From Rotaria sp. Silwood1 (taxonomy: Eukaryota; Rotifera; Eurotatoria; Philodinida; Philodinidae), in contig CAJNOP010000017.1 in assembly GCA_905250075.1 (NCBI GenBank), positions 2,528,770 to 2,592,769 on the forward strand: a stretch of DNA of 64,000 nucleotides, given 5' to 3'. How positions within the stretch are numbered: position 1 is the stretch's first letter; the number at the start of each line of letters is the position of its first letter. A model generated the notes under the pieces. That model was not told the DNA's origin. It ran no database searches and worked only from the letters and a program-made list of their open reading frames with translations. Of the stretch, positions 41,901 to 55,000 are shown piece after piece. A program made the translations under genes and the position numbers.

Positions 41901-44900
41901 TTGATCCGCTAGAAAGTATTACAAGCTATGGGTTAGGATCAAAGTTTCTGCTGTCTTTGATTATGGACTTGAAATTTTGTTCGCTTAGTGAAATAACCTT
42001 TGAAAAGTCCTAAAACGTAGTTGAAACGGAATATTTTTGTATTTTCATCATTGACATTTGTAAACTAAAAGTTGGAATCTTTATTTATATATCAGCTTTA
42101 GGCGAGAAGTCATGGTAAAAAAAGTACTATTTGAAGTTTTCTTTATGTTTCAGTAAGTCATCTCAATATTAAATGCTCATTTTTGAAGAATCGACAACCG
42201 TTTTACAGTGAAGGGAGCTCTTGAATAAAAATGATGAGATAAAAGTTGCAGATTAGTTTAATATCAAACTTTGTCAAGAAGTGTCTGCTCTATAAAACGA
42301 CTGAATCTAACAATTTCTAGCAAGTCTGGAAAAAGATTTATAGGATAAACGAAAATCTTATTGGCTTATTTTTACAAAAAATTTTTCAGATTTTTCAAAG
42401 TTTAAAAAAATAGATACAACACGTCTAGATCCATATTCAAAGTCTGTTCGTGACCTATAGTTTTTAACTCGTCCGTGATACTTTCGAAGAAGCCAAAATA
42501 TTCACCGGAAATATCGACCTGCAAGTTTCGTTCAAAATAATTTTTCGAACATTTCAAAGATGATTTTCCTACTCTTGAACAGAAACTGAAATAAAATTTC
42601 TAAGTCCATATTTGACAAGAGCATCCTAACGCATAGCTTTTAATACTTTCTAAAAAGGTCAAAAATAAACAAGCATCTTATGCAAACATTTTTCGATCAT
42701 CTTCTACTTCGGAAGACTTAAATTGATTATTATTTCTAATTTCTATATGAATTTAAATTGATTGTTTTAAATAAGTAACTCGACTCAATGTTTGTTCTTG
42801 AAAAAAAAAAGATCTAGAAATGTATTTAGGGTATTCTTTAGATTGTAAGCACAATATGACATGAAAGAAGAATTTAATTCAAAAGGATTTCTGATTATTA
42901 ATATGTCTTCTACTGATTTAAACTTTCTAGAGCTTCGAAAGATTTTGAAAATCCAGTAACTTAGAAAAAACATGATACATTAATTTTATTTGATACTTTC
43001 ATACAAAACTTGAAATTTATTCTTCGATTGTCTTCTTATAAATCTTCTCCTTTTTTGTCTGTAAATTTGCAAACTCTTTCAACTCAATTGTCTTTCTCTC
43101 TTCAAAATAACTTACAAGCTGAACTAGCAACATTGCTTGCATTTATTTGATAAGCATTATCCAAAACATGAAACGTTAATAAACTTCGATCAACACTTAA
43201 TTAGAAGAAAAACATAAATAAAAATTGTCTAATAATTTTTTTTTTCATACTCAAGTTCAGTAAATATTGCTGCAGGCCAAAGATTAATTTCTGCAATAAG
43301 TGCCAATAGTCGAGCTCCTTCTATTTGGTCTTTAAAACTAGATAAATAAATATAAATAACCAAAAAAAATATAGATATGCCTATTCATACTCTCGATTGA
43401 TAACAATATAACCGCGAGCGGTTTCGACGGTAAAATAACGTTCTGCATCGGTACTGTTGAATTTCTGATGATTATTTATTATAGTATTAACTTCTACAAT
43501 GATAAGAAATAGATATATTCATCAAAATCAAAATTCATACGGATGGGTTTTGGATTTAATATTGGTTTTAATTGTTTATTACTACTGATTTTTAATGTTT
43601 CTATTAAACCAGGATGACTTTCTTTCATATGCATTAATATTTTTGCTGGTTTATCTTAAAATAAGTTATAAACAAAAAAAAAATAATATTTGTTGTCTTT
43701 TTCAAATAAAGTGAATTACTCATTTTAGACTCTTCTTCAATTAGTTTTATTGGTGTTTCTTTCAATACAAAACCATCATCATTGATATAAAATTGTTTTC
43801 TAGGCATTGTTTTTGAAGGAGATAATTCATTAAGTTCTATAAATGGTGGAACACGAAATGAATTATCAAAATCATTAAAAAAATTTTTAGATTTTATTAA
43901 TGATGCATATGGATCTTCATAATAGAATTCTATAAAGAAAAAAAAACATTCGAATATAAAAATTAGATTAAAAATATTCTTTTTACTATTATTTTGTGTA
44001 ATATGACGACGATCAATATTATTTTCTTGTTGCATTGTTAAAAATTTATTTAATAATTCATCTTCACTTAAACAATCAATATAAAATAATTCTAATTGGT
44101 ATTGATTGAATTGATGATAATCAGTCAATATACGCCATAGAATACATTGTGTCATGTAATCTTTCCAATTAAGATGATAACGATTTAAAAACTTTATTGT
44201 ATATTCTAATGCAATTAATTGATCATTTGTAACTGTATCAACACCATTTTTTAATGCAAATGCTTTTCGTACTGATCCTTTACCATCCCAACATTGACCA
44301 AAGAGTTCATCTAGATTATACAAAAAAAAAAGAATCAATCTAATTTTATACAAAAAGAAAGAAAAAGTCATTCAAATTATTAAAAGTAAGCTTTGTTCGT
44401 GTTTTTTAACATACTGAACAGTATAGTATCAGTCAAGCTGTTAGAAAATTACATGTTTTTTTGATAAGTTGCTTATTTATAAGTAAGCACTCTTCAAATT
44501 TATTCATTATTAAAAGCCAACACCTACACGACATTTTACTTAAATAAATAAGATTGTTCTGTAAATTTGTAGAACAGCAAATAAAGCTAATAATGCTTGT
44601 CGGTATTATACTAACTCTCTCTGTTAAAAAGTTTTGAAAAAAAGAAAAAAGAATGTCGTTGTCGAACTTATAGATTTTGTCTCAGTTATATGAAGAACAC
44701 TTTTGAAGTCTTAGTTTTAGAAGGAAAGAATGAGTTTATTTGTCAAGAACTTATTAATGTTCGACATTAAAATAGCTACCTGTTTATGAGATTATATTTG
44801 GAAATACTTGATTTGATAGCCGAACAATATCTTTTTTTTATTATGTAAGGTACCCTTGAATGTTATAATAAAAAGAGCAAATATTTATCTGGAATGAAAA

Positions 44901-45635
44901 CTTCGCATAAATCTCTAATCAATTAACGTTAAAAGAAAAGTTTATAAACCTAAATAGATTAGACGTAAAACTATCAATTTTAAAGCAAGTTAATATATAT
45001 GCCATTTAAACATCGAAGAAAATAACATAAATCGGGGTCTCTAAATATTTTCATAAAGCCAGTTTGTTAATATTTATCCTATAAGTTTATATATTTAAGT
45101 TTTTGAATATCCAAGGCAAAAAAAACCAGTAAATCGGTAATCAATTTTAAAAAATGAGAAAAAGCACTGAACATATAAGTAATGAATTAAATGTATAAAT
45201 GGAGACTATCTAGAAGCTTCATGTTGTGTCTAATTTTTTCCTATTTATGAAATTTTTTGATAGAATTCAATGAAAATCTTACCGTCAAAACAAATTTCAT
45301 TTCGATGGCATACATTTGAATCGTATTTGCAACCTATTTATATAAGATAAATTATTTTTCTTTGTAATTTGACATTAAAAATATATCAAACCTAATAATC
45401 CTTGAAAAATTATTTCTTCCTTAGGTAGTAAAACATTTTTAGTCATCGTCATGTCATCATTATTAAAATTGATTTGTCGTTTTTGACGTAGTAATTTTAA
45501 ATTAGTATTGCTTTTTCCCGTTGGTATACCATTAATAAGAGGTAATGGATTTAAAAGTAAAATCGATATGACGGTTACGAAACGATAATAAGATGTTGAT
45601 GAAAAACAGAATAACGAAAAGGATGAATAGACCAT
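35927..45635 (-). CDS. PTPRN: Receptor-type protein tyrosine phosphatase N (IA-2)
   Basis: Dense-core vesicle membrane protein of neuroendocrine cells; a pseudophosphatase in vertebrates. Nineteen exons: 45392-45635, 45283-45333, 43987-44310, 43720-43929, 43541-43654, 43391-43493, 43251-43337, 43116-43195, 39747-39820, 38428-38616, 38166-38366, 37949-38102, 37404-37468, 37202-37325, 37072-37142, 36839-37005, 36270-36323, 36066-36204, 35927-35998; 840 residues in frame. In order: hydrophobic signal segment; RESP18-like Cys motif ([24 protein letters not shown]); membrane-proximal domain ([14 protein letters not shown]); TM helix ([20 protein letters not shown]); juxtamembrane [20 protein letters not shown] fold ([48 protein letters not shown]). 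The signature is [12 protein letters not shown], with Asp where active enzymes have Ala. The WPD-loop position reads WDE. Ends [30 protein letters not shown]. Confidence 0.95.
39821..43115 (-). other. Long intron 8 of PTPRN
   Basis: 3295 bp between the exons 43116-43195 and 39747-39820, which join in frame ([15 protein letters not shown]). It holds a short TA microsatellite (40015-40032) and a 71-codon plus frame (41643-41858) without motif. Intron 9 (38617-39746) is also long, 1130 bp, and rich in T and A runs. No nested gene is supported. Confidence 0.45.
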
Positions 45636-47889
45636 GTTTAGTTACGACACAAATGTGAGAATATAATTGTGAATAATAGTAGTAATGTTTAACATTGTTG
45701 TTATTTTGATGTCAAACATGCTGCCCTTTCATCGCTCGGAAAAAGACGAGAAAAATAGCAAGAGAGAGAAAAAAAAAGGAAAAACTTTTTTTTCGCTCAG
45801 TAATTGTGAATCAATAAGAACATTCCGAAGAGATGTTAGCGGAGGATAAAAGTCTTTTCTCTTTTCTTTTTCTTTTTCTTATCCTTTGTCAGAACATTTA
45901 AGATACAACACAAAACAAAATTCTCATTTAATAAGTAATTGGTAAAGTATTTGATAAGAAAATGAATGAACAACTCTGTCTTGTTATAATGAAAAAAATA
46001 GCTCTAACAGCATGTTACATTGACATATAAATGGATTATGTTTTTATTTTTTTTATGTCGATCCTTTACGCGTCACTATCTTCTCATCATTATATTTTTC
46101 TCATTCTACATTAACGAACGAATGATAATGATTAACAAAAAGCAGTTCGTTTCTATCAATTCCGGCAACCCATTGACAATAGGTGTGACAGGAAAGGAAC
46201 TCATCTTGTTTTCCATCAAAAAGCTACTAAAAGAAATAGAAAAAACAGGACAGATAACGAAACATTATTGTGCTGTCGTCATCGGCCTTCAAGATTATCA
46301 TGCACAATTCATTAAAATAACAAACATGATTCTCACTAACATTCAAGAAGTAAAGAAAAAAAAATATGGAATTGGTCGTTCCATTAAAAAATGAAGAACT
46401 AGATCGACCATTTCTATTTCTTTTCATTCTTTATGTTCTTGTTTTTTCCGTAAGCATTGAGACACGAAGTAAATGTAGTGATAATAAGGCAGCAGTTCAT
46501 TACAGTTTTCTTGTGAACACTTATGTAGACTGACAGATGAATAAATTACTCCTAAGACAGTGTGAATATGAATGACGAGCTATGAGAATATATCAATTTA
46601 AATGTTAATTAGAAAAGGAGACTTCTAAAAAATAACTACGAGAATTCTTTTTTTTTTTACTCTAAGAAAACATCATAATAAAAATAAAAAAAGCTCAAAG
46701 TTTACCATTTTCTGTTAGTTCAGATTGTCCATTTGACATGCTCAAATAATCGTGAGTGTTCAGGAGATTCGTCATTGCATTGAACACAAAAAATTACATG
46801 TATTGATCTTCTGATCAAAAAGTCATCTTGCCTATGCTATAGTAATAGTTTTAAATAACATGTATCAAAAGTAAGACGCGGTATACAGTAGCCAATCCTT
46901 CATCTTCCTCAATCAATTATTGCAAGCTAATTTTATAGTGTGCATCATAAGTGGCATGAGAGTTCTTTTAAAACTATTTTATACTCCTGCGAGACATTTT
47001 GGTATACATGTCATCAATCTAATCTTGGAATACCTATACGGCTGATGTATGCATTAATCATAAAAAGCTACATAAAAAAATTGTTTAACAAAATAGCAAT
47101 TACATCATATATTTCTAACACGTAATTGATTGGAAACATACAAAAAATGCTGATTTTTCTCATTTTCGATTTGATGAGTTGTAAAGACGAAATTTATTAA
47201 ATATAACAAAAATATATACGTTAGTGGTATTAACTTACATTCTAAGAAACAATCAATCATTGATAAATAAAATATTCATTTCAATTATTCAGTGTACATA
47301 CCAAAATTGTAATCTTGAACGATTACCGTTCAGAAGAAAGTTTCTTACTGATCGCTAGACAGAATGTTTTCTTTCTCAAATAATCTCGATTTATATTTTT
47401 GAGTTTTCATATGTTTTTTCCGCACAAATCAAACACACCTACATTTACATTTTCCTTCGAATGCAATTTACTGATATTTAATTATTGAATGATTATGATA
47501 TTGTATATAACAAGGCAATTTTTTAATAATAATTAGCTTATAGATTTACATTATTTATACTTGAAAGTTTAACTTCACATTATTGAAACCAAGGCTAAAA
47601 CAACACATATGTTTTCCTAATTTGATTATCTGTTCGGACCCACTAATCAAATTTTAATTTATTGATACACCATGTTATTTATAGAACATTGAATAATAAT
47701 CCAATTACATAAAATAATTAAACCATGCTTGTTATTTTTATATAAATCATCATCATCAGTTGACTGCAAACGAACTTAGTTTGCAGACGACAACAAATTT
47801 GTATCAGTTCTTCCTATCTCTACCAGTGTTCTTCATCTCGTCGATCGCTGGCGGTGTGTTGTTGTCGATCAACCATGTGATCTATTCGG
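45636..47889. other. Intergenic region 5' of PTPRN
   Basis: A 124-codon plus frame (46020-46394) and an overlapping 66-codon minus frame show no recognisable domain. At 46706-46777 the minus strand reads MTNLLNTHDYLSMSNGQSEL, then TENG, before a GTAAAC donor, which looks like a first exon. I could not find in-frame following exons. Near 47764-47786 is an 8-bp-arm stem-loop (CTGCAAAC/GTTTGCAG). Confidence 0.3.
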
Positions 47890-48905
47890 AATATTTAAAG
47901 TGTAGATGATTCTGGATGCGTTTGCCATGGCTGTATTTTGATTGAAAAAATATGCATGTTAGTAAATTCGTTGGAATCACTGAGAAGACAAATTCCCATA
48001 AAAAGTATTTGTTCACATTTTACTACAGGTATCAAGGATTCTTGTTTTGTTTTTGTTTTTTGATAGATGTTGTTGCTTGATATCTTGCCTAGTTTCTTAA
48101 TGTTGAGCATAATTCTATAACAGCTAATGGTGAAGCTGGTTGATGTGTTTTCGAGCTTGTTTATAATGATCTAACTTTCACAACCGTATAATCAAATTGA
48201 GAGACATAAGTCTTGAAAGATATTAACTTAAAGTCCAATTGGGATTGTTGTTCAATTTCAGATGTTCTTCGCTCTCTATGTTTGCTATAGAAATTGCTGG
48301 ACGCCATCATCAAGCCAAGATACTTAAAGTTGTCGGCTCCTTCGATATGCTGTTCCTTCAATTTTATTGATCTGTTTTTTTTAATGTTTTGATTGATCAT
48401 TACATAAGTTTTCTTCGTGTTGACTCGAAAATCTAGTCTGTTTGCATGCTTTACTGGTTGTTGCTGAGTATCGGCTGTATAGTGGCATGTTGCTTATCAA
48501 AATGTATTCGTTCTTTTCATTGGTATGATCTGATTGCTCGTTTTTCATGACGCAGTCAATCTTTAGTTATGAAGAAAGAAAGTATCTCGTTGCTGAACAC
48601 CAATTCTTATGCCAAATTCTTCAGAGACGTTACCGTTCACGAGAATCATGTTTCAAGATTTATGATAAATTGTTTCAATTTCTTTCACCATTTTGACGGT
48701 TGCTCCATAGAGCCTGAGAATGTCAAACATTGTTTTTCTGTTTACTGAGTCGTAGATTTTCTTAAAATTGACGTATGTGACCAAGATGAATAGTTGTTTG
48801 TCGGTTGCGCTTTCAAGAAGTCTACGAATGACATGTATCTAGTCGATACAGGTTTTTCATTTTCTGAAACCTGCTTGATTTATTCTAAGAATTGAGTCAA
48901 GTGTC
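47890..48905 (-). mobile_element. Decayed LINE (non-LTR) reverse transcriptase
   Basis: The minus strand carries a broken reverse transcriptase. Near 48905-48840 it reads INQAGFRK, an in-frame stop, then IHVIRRLLESATDKQLFILV, NFKKIYDSVNRKTMFDILRL, YGATVKMVKEIETIYHKS, a stop, MILVNGNVSEEFGIRIGVQQ. Downstream (48161-48400) is the C-terminal piece containing IEGADNFKYLGLMMAS, the LINE hallmark (F)KYLG. Several stops and a shifted frame show it is inactive, and the motif A aspartate (FVDFKKAFDS in relatives) is Asn here. Only the RT to C-terminal part is present. I see no endonuclease or clear 3' end. Confidence 0.85.
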
Positions 48906-49930
48906 TAGTGAAAAATTTTTAGCAATTAGAATCAATTAAAGTTGCAAAATCCTATGATCATAATCAAAATTAATAGCCTGATTGTTCTGCAACAAAATTC
49001 AAATTATAATGGATTGTAATAGAAAATATTAATTAATGTCATTCCATTAGAAGAATCTGCTAACCGATTTACATTGATTAGAATGCTGATTGCAACCAAT
49101 TCTTACCTGCTAATCAGTTTTAATCATAGATATTGAAAATATATGCAATTTCTTGATATTCGAACCGAAAATCTTTGTTTTTACTGATATTTTTGGGATT
49201 ATCTATTTTTAGAAACGATGGAAATGGGAGTCATCTAAACTTCAACAATTAAAGTAAAGATTGAACTAGTATATAAATTGTTCCAAGCTGAGATAGTGCA
49301 ATCACATTAGAAATAGATTAAAATCGAGTAAAAATAAAAAGAAATCACTTAAAATTTGATTAAAATATTTTAATCGATTTCAATGAATTGCATGTACAAT
49401 TTTATCTTTCTTTTATAGTACTTCTGCATCTATAAAGGGCTTTTGTACCTATTACCTTAACACGTTTAATTAACCTTTTTTTGTATACTTTCTACTTCTG
49501 AATAATCAGTTTCACTTTATTACTACCTTTGGAAATCAATTAAACATGATTCATAAACTCGTGATTGATTAAAATCTAGTTATAAAAAAGTTGATCTTTA
49601 ATAATCTGTTATAAATCCAACGACTGAATTTCTGTTGATTCAGATTTCAATCGATTGAAAAGATTGAAATCAATTTTTTGATTGTAAACGTATTATTATT
49701 GAAGTAATCGTTAGTAATCGAGTAAAAATCTATGAATAAACTTTTTACTAATTGAAATATTAATCTATTGAGAAGATAAAAATCAGGCTATAACTGACAT
49801 AATGAATAAAATCGATTGAGTAGATTATTTTTTCAATAGATTTAAGGATTATAATTGATGTAAATCCGATTATGCTGCCATATATCGATAACTCGGTCAA
49901 AAACTAGATTTAAACATCGATAATCAAAAC
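48906..49930. repeat. AATC/GATT-rich degenerate block
   Basis: Directly next to the LINE relic, about 1 kb is packed with words such as AATCAATT, TTAATCGATT, GATTAAAATC on both strands, with no long exact unit. It begins near AGTGAAAAATTTTT. A block of the same style occurs at about 61960-62400 and carries the same 14-mer in reverse orientation (62390-62403), so these may be two degraded copies of one element. Confidence 0.45.
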
Positions 49931-50911
49931 TAATCAGTTTTATTTAGAATAGTTTCTATTGAGTATTTTTGTCTCTTTCCTAACCTGCTTCATTCCTCAT
50001 ATAAACTACTGTTATACATTTGCATTCTATACAGAATCGATAATATGGATTCCTTTCAAATCACAGCGAGACGAATCATCCCACGGAATTTTTTACATGA
50101 GTTGTTATCGATCAGGTTCAATAGCAGAATTCGGTAGTTCAATTGTGAGATGTTTATTGATGGAATCAATTTTATCTTTACATGTATTACATGTCTCGAT
50201 TGACCATGAAAATCCTCGATGCCAAGGAGACAAACGAGATAAGTAGCAATTTGATAGTTTGATCAGACACAACAGTAAGTGAAAAATGAAGTCTCTCTTT
50301 TACATTGTTTCCTATCTTTTAGGTATTTTTGTTTTCAACTCTAACTCCTTTTGAGAATTATGTAGTCATTTTTGGGCAAAAAATCGTATTTTTTCAAATT
50401 AAAACTCAAGCAACAGTATATTTTTGTTTCCTTCTACTAAATTGCTAGACCTATGGTCAACGCCGTTAGTCACTAATAACCGAATGGTGGTTATACTAGC
50501 ACAGTTTGGAAATTTTCACTTCTTTGCTGCTCAAGTTTTTTTTCTTGCTTATGTGGACATCGTAGTTTTTATTATGAAGTATTGATATAGACAAGTTCAA
50601 GTTTATGTTGTACATAGACCTTTTGATTAAACGAAAAATGAAGTAGAAGATATATGAGATTTTTCATTTTTTTATTTAAAAGCTTTCGACATAGCTTGTG
50701 TAATCGGCAAGTTTAAAAATATTTTACAATAGAAAATATAGATAGATTGAAAACAAAGTCAAACGAATCACTTATGATGTCTCTTGGATAAACTAGATTC
50801 ATTTATTTCCTTTTAACAGACATGGTCAAATACGTAAGCAACAACCAAGTAGTAAGTATTTACAATTATATTTTGCCACTTGTAATAGAGATCGATCAAG
50901 TGAAGAACCAT
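49931..50911. other. Intergenic stretch 3' of the sirtuin gene
   Basis: A 95-codon plus frame (49959-50246) has no motif. On the minus strand, about 50110-50220 reads GFSWSIETCNTCKDKIDSIN, then KHLTIELPNSAIEPDR and a stop. It contains CxxC and coding-like composition, but no splice sites join it to the sirtuin. Possibly a gene relic; not called. Confidence 0.3.
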
Positions 50912-52079
50912 TTAAATATCTCCGGAAAACCATTGTGTGTCACCGGCAGTTCTGAAGAGAGAAAAAGTAAAAAAAATAACGTGTACATTGCTGTTGACAG
51001 CAGTATTTCATTCAAATCATCACTTACCGAAAAGGCCAATTCTGTTCGAAATCCTTCAACCATTGTGCATTTGACCATAGCTTCAAATCAGTATACGGTG
51101 GAATTGTTAAATTGAATTCTTTCATCACCATTCTCATAACATCATCACACCGTGCAAATATTCTCAGTGCACACAGATCGTCATATGGAGTCTTCTGTAA
51201 ATCTGTTTCAAAGGAAAAAGAAAATAGAAGCGTATATAGAGAAAATCATGAAAACGTCCTAACGAAAAATACACTTACTAACAATGACCATCTTTTTTGT
51301 CCAGAATCTACATTCATAGCTGGGAGTTTACATGCAGGTGCAACTCGCATCGACGTTCCCATACACAGACTTAAATCACACAGTTGTGATTCTTCAATTG
51401 CTCTATTCAAACGAACGTCAGGCATCGATTGAGTAAATGCAACAGTTGTACAACGTAGACGCCCATTACAATTCGGCGTTGTACATAGGTTTCCCGTTAG
51501 CCAAGTTTTATGTTCATAGTTGTGGACATGTCCTTGTCTGTAGTAGACTTTTCCACACTTTGCACAAGCTTCACCATTGGAATTTCCGTGTAGTTCAGCA
51601 ATTTTGTTCGTTGGTATTACACTTTTAAGATGAAGACCGTCACAATTCTGAGAAACTAAAAATTTAAGATAATTGTTTCTCATTAGTTCGACGAACGCCA
51701 TATGTGTCAATGTTGGTTCTGGATGGCGAACAGTTTGTGGTGGTGGTGCAAAACCTCTTGCTTGAGCTGTCCAAACACCCGTAGGACCGCGAAAGTCGTT
51801 GATGCCAGCTGATGTCGATATACCTGTTTTATTCATGTTAATAGTGAAATTTCGTTTTAAAAGGATGAAGATCACTCACCTGCTCCAGTATAGACCACAA
51901 AATGTTTTGCATTGCGAATGAAATCTGCTAAAGTTTTGATTTTTTTGTCAAGTTCCTCTGTATAATAGGATGAAATTGATGCAATTAGTAACAGAAAAGA
52001 AAAGTGAAAAACTGATAAATATACCGGGAGTATCAAAATATTCTGTAATTTCTTCATCATTGAGTGCCGTGTGTGCCAT
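50912..52079 (-). CDS. SIRT6/7-like NAD-dependent sirtuin
   Basis: Class IV-type Sir2 deacylase, probably nuclear. Five exons: 52025-52079, 51880-51957, 51279-51823, 51028-51194, 50912-50951; 294 residues, stop TAA at 50912-50914. Visible parts: start MAHTALNDEEITEYFDTPEE; NAD site FVVYTGAGISTSAGINDFRG, PTGVWT; PTLTHMAFVEL; SQNCDGLHLKS; catalytic His in KIAELHGN; zinc Cys pairs CAKC and CTTPNC; CMGTSMRVAPACKLPAM; KTPYDDLCALRIFARCDDVM. N-terminal EYFDTPEELDKKI and PDFRG-GVWT spacing resemble SIRT6. The family NFGE/DWEDSLP segment reads VAFTQSMPDV, so this strand is divergent. The acceptor of exon 4 is placed at TTTACAG to keep frame. A GATTAG acceptor-like site lies 17 nt before the ATG. Confidence 0.9.
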
Positions 52080-55000
52080 GATCAAAAAATTCAACTAATC
52101 TTATAGATCTGAAAAGACATTGAAAGTTTATGCATGATGAAATAAAGCTCATTGCATGTCCGAGAAATAATAACATGCGACTACGTTTCTTTCATGGAAG
52201 AAATATCAGAAAAACAATAGAACGGCCAGAAAAAAGGGAAAATTGCTTGATGTAAGATTATTAAAACTATCCACTGAGTTCTAAAGTTTTTCTCTCTTTC
52301 AGCTATTGACATTACAAGAGACTGGCAAACACATACCAAGTAAGAAGAACAAAGAGTGAATCACAGAAGTTGTGCAAATCCTTGAATTGACTAGCACATT
52401 ATATATAGAGAAAAAAAAAAGTTGTACGGTGTATATATAAGAGAAAAAAGCGATGATTCATCGACATTTAAAGATGACTTGAAATATCTGACGTCATCTG
52501 TAATAGTAATGAAAAAGAAAACCGACACGTATGAGGCATGCTTATGGTTACGCAGCAAATAAGAATGCAACTTTGGAAGGGGAGGCGATATAAGAGAAAA
52601 AAAATTTCTGAAAGTGTACGAAACAATAGTTCGTTGCGTCACCAAAAACTCGAAACTATATGTACATTTCGCTTTGAAAAAGGAACGATAGAGAATTTTT
52701 CTGGAGAGCCGTACACCGCTTCACATCCTATGACATCCATCCTCATATATTTATTGCAATCACTGCACGCCAGTACATGGTAATGAAAGGGAAACAGTAA
52801 TTTAACAATTCAACGACAACAAGAGAACGAGGACTGATATATATATATATATATATAATCGACAGAACGAAGAGAGATGAAGAACACTAGAACTGGTGAG
52901 AATATATACGAACCCTGAATGACTTAAGATAAGAGAACAAAACTAAGGAGGTCAATGGGGGCACAATACAGCGATAGTTTGTCATCGTATTGAAAAGCAT
53001 AGATCTATGATGGACATAAAAGTGCAAATCATAATACGTTTCTGCTACGTGCAGACTTGGTCCAAACAGCAGCTACAAAGGAAACTCAAAATCAAAAGAA
53101 AGTCGAATTTAGAAAAAAAGTTCTCAGATGCTAGCCCTCGAGTTTTTGAAAACACTTTAACGACAGTTTTTTTGAGTAGAAAACGGAAGCAAACATCATG
53201 ATAATCATCACCTAGTTGTTGTTTTTTTCAAATTAGAACGTGACGTTCGAATAATAAAATATGTCTAAAACAGATTGAAATATTTTCTAAAACCCTACTT
53301 CGTACTTCCTACTTTGACTGTACCTGAACAAATCTAATTTGAGCCGTATAACAATAGCCAGTTCCGATTTCTTTGACATCACAATGCAACATGTGGTTCT
53401 TAAAAACTTCAACTTCGTAATCAACGCAGAAGTTCCATGTAGTATGAGGAAGTTCTCATTGAATTTTAAGATCATGAATTTTTTATACTCTAGTAGAGAT
53501 AGAATAGTGGAGAGAATTTTTTTCGCAAAAAAAAAATATGTAAAAGAATCTCTTTTCAGAAAAACTAAGCTAGTGTGTTCAGCATTCGATGTCGTTTCTA
53601 AACATAGTTTTTCGAACCTGTCGGAAATGCATATACTCCTTAATTCTTTCTTTTTTTCTGCTTAAGTTTCAGATAACAAAAAAAAAATATCCAGGTGGAA
53701 AATTTGTCAGGACCACAAGGGCGCTAATTTTTGCACGAGTACAGGCATGTTTTGACCAAGAATTTCTTTTCAAATGCATTAAATCTTTCACAATAAATGT
53801 GCCAGAGTATATAACGGGTATGAAATAATAACTTTGAGAGACTATGCACAAGTTGACACGTAAAATTATAGAGAATGACGCTTAAAATTGATCGTACACA
53901 TGACAAATGACATGAATTTCTTTAACATCTCTAAACGATGCCAACATCGGAAAATGTGTGATGTGTAATGTCCATCTATCGTTGCACAGAATGTAATATA
54001 TTCTTATTAGGCAAAACTTTTAATATCATTAGAATGCTTGATTACATAGTGAGCTATGTTGGTTTAAATGAGTATCAAAGAAACTGACAACAAGGTCGCT
54101 GTTATAGATGCTCTGTTAACTGGAAAGAGTATAATCTCGACTTTCAGATTCATAATAAACAAATTCTTGGTAGACTACTAATGGTGAAAAAAAGTTAGAA
54201 AACTGAAACGTCCTATGATAGTTCGTTCGATCATTCATGTGCTATGCGATATCATACATAATGAACAACGCGAAATTATTGCTTTGTAGTAAATATAATC
54301 TCTAAACAAAGCATTTTTTTTCTCGATTCATTCATATTCCGCATGACCTTTGATAAAAAGTCGTTTGTAGAAACCTCAAGGTGTTCATTCTATGGAACTA
54401 TGCGTAATGAAGGTGCTATTGTATTCACAACAAACTATCACACGTTTGAAGTATTGAACATTGAATGTGAGTTTCGGCTACGATTCTGAATTCAAGCGTG
54501 CAATTTATAAATAGGAAAAAACTTTGCACTGTTACGTCTCGATTAGAAAGGCTATGCTCAGAGAAAAACAATAAGAACGTTCAATGGCATGTTGAAACGA
54601 AACAAGTCAACTGATTAGCTAGATGTATGCGTCAAACTTGAAGCCCATAAACCGCTTCATTGGACGGCAAATAGTGTGCATCGTTCCAAAAGGAGAAATG
54701 ATGTTCGTAGCAGAAGCAGCTTAGTATGTATTTATTGGCTTATGCATGAACCATCACATATCTGCTTTCTGTGTATTCTCTCTACGAGTTCTCTTTTCGC
54801 ATCCACGTTGTGCTCTCCTTTTCTCATCTACTTAGTTATAATCAAAAAGAAGAAAGTAGTTTGCTTTAACTCTTTTTACTTACGGTGTTTTGCATAATTT
54901 GGGCTTGCTAAAAAGAATTCTAAACACTCATAACGCGAAAGTTTGCAGAAAAATTTGGAATTTTTTGTTCACATCTACTTTTCAGTCGATCATATAAAGC

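Noticed and set aside
46020-46394. 124-codon plus-strand open frame
   Set aside because: No domain, no splice or start context, and a minus-strand frame overlaps it. Such lengths arise by chance in this composition.
46706-46777. Minus-strand first-exon-like segment MTNLLNTHDYLSMSNGQSEL with a GT donor
   Set aside because: No following exon keeps the frame for more than a few codons before PTPRN begins.
47764-47786. Short stem-loop CTGCAAAC/GTTTGCAG
   Set aside because: Arms of only 8 bp; no terminator or RNA gene context in a nuclear genome.
49959-50246. 95-codon plus frame, and opposite-strand CxxC-containing piece
   Set aside because: Neither has supporting splice sites or a recognisable domain, and it could not be linked to the sirtuin gene.
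52489-52496. Second TGACGTCA, upstream of the sirtuin
   Set aside because: About 410 bp from the ATG with no other support; expected about once per 130 kb by chance in this composition.
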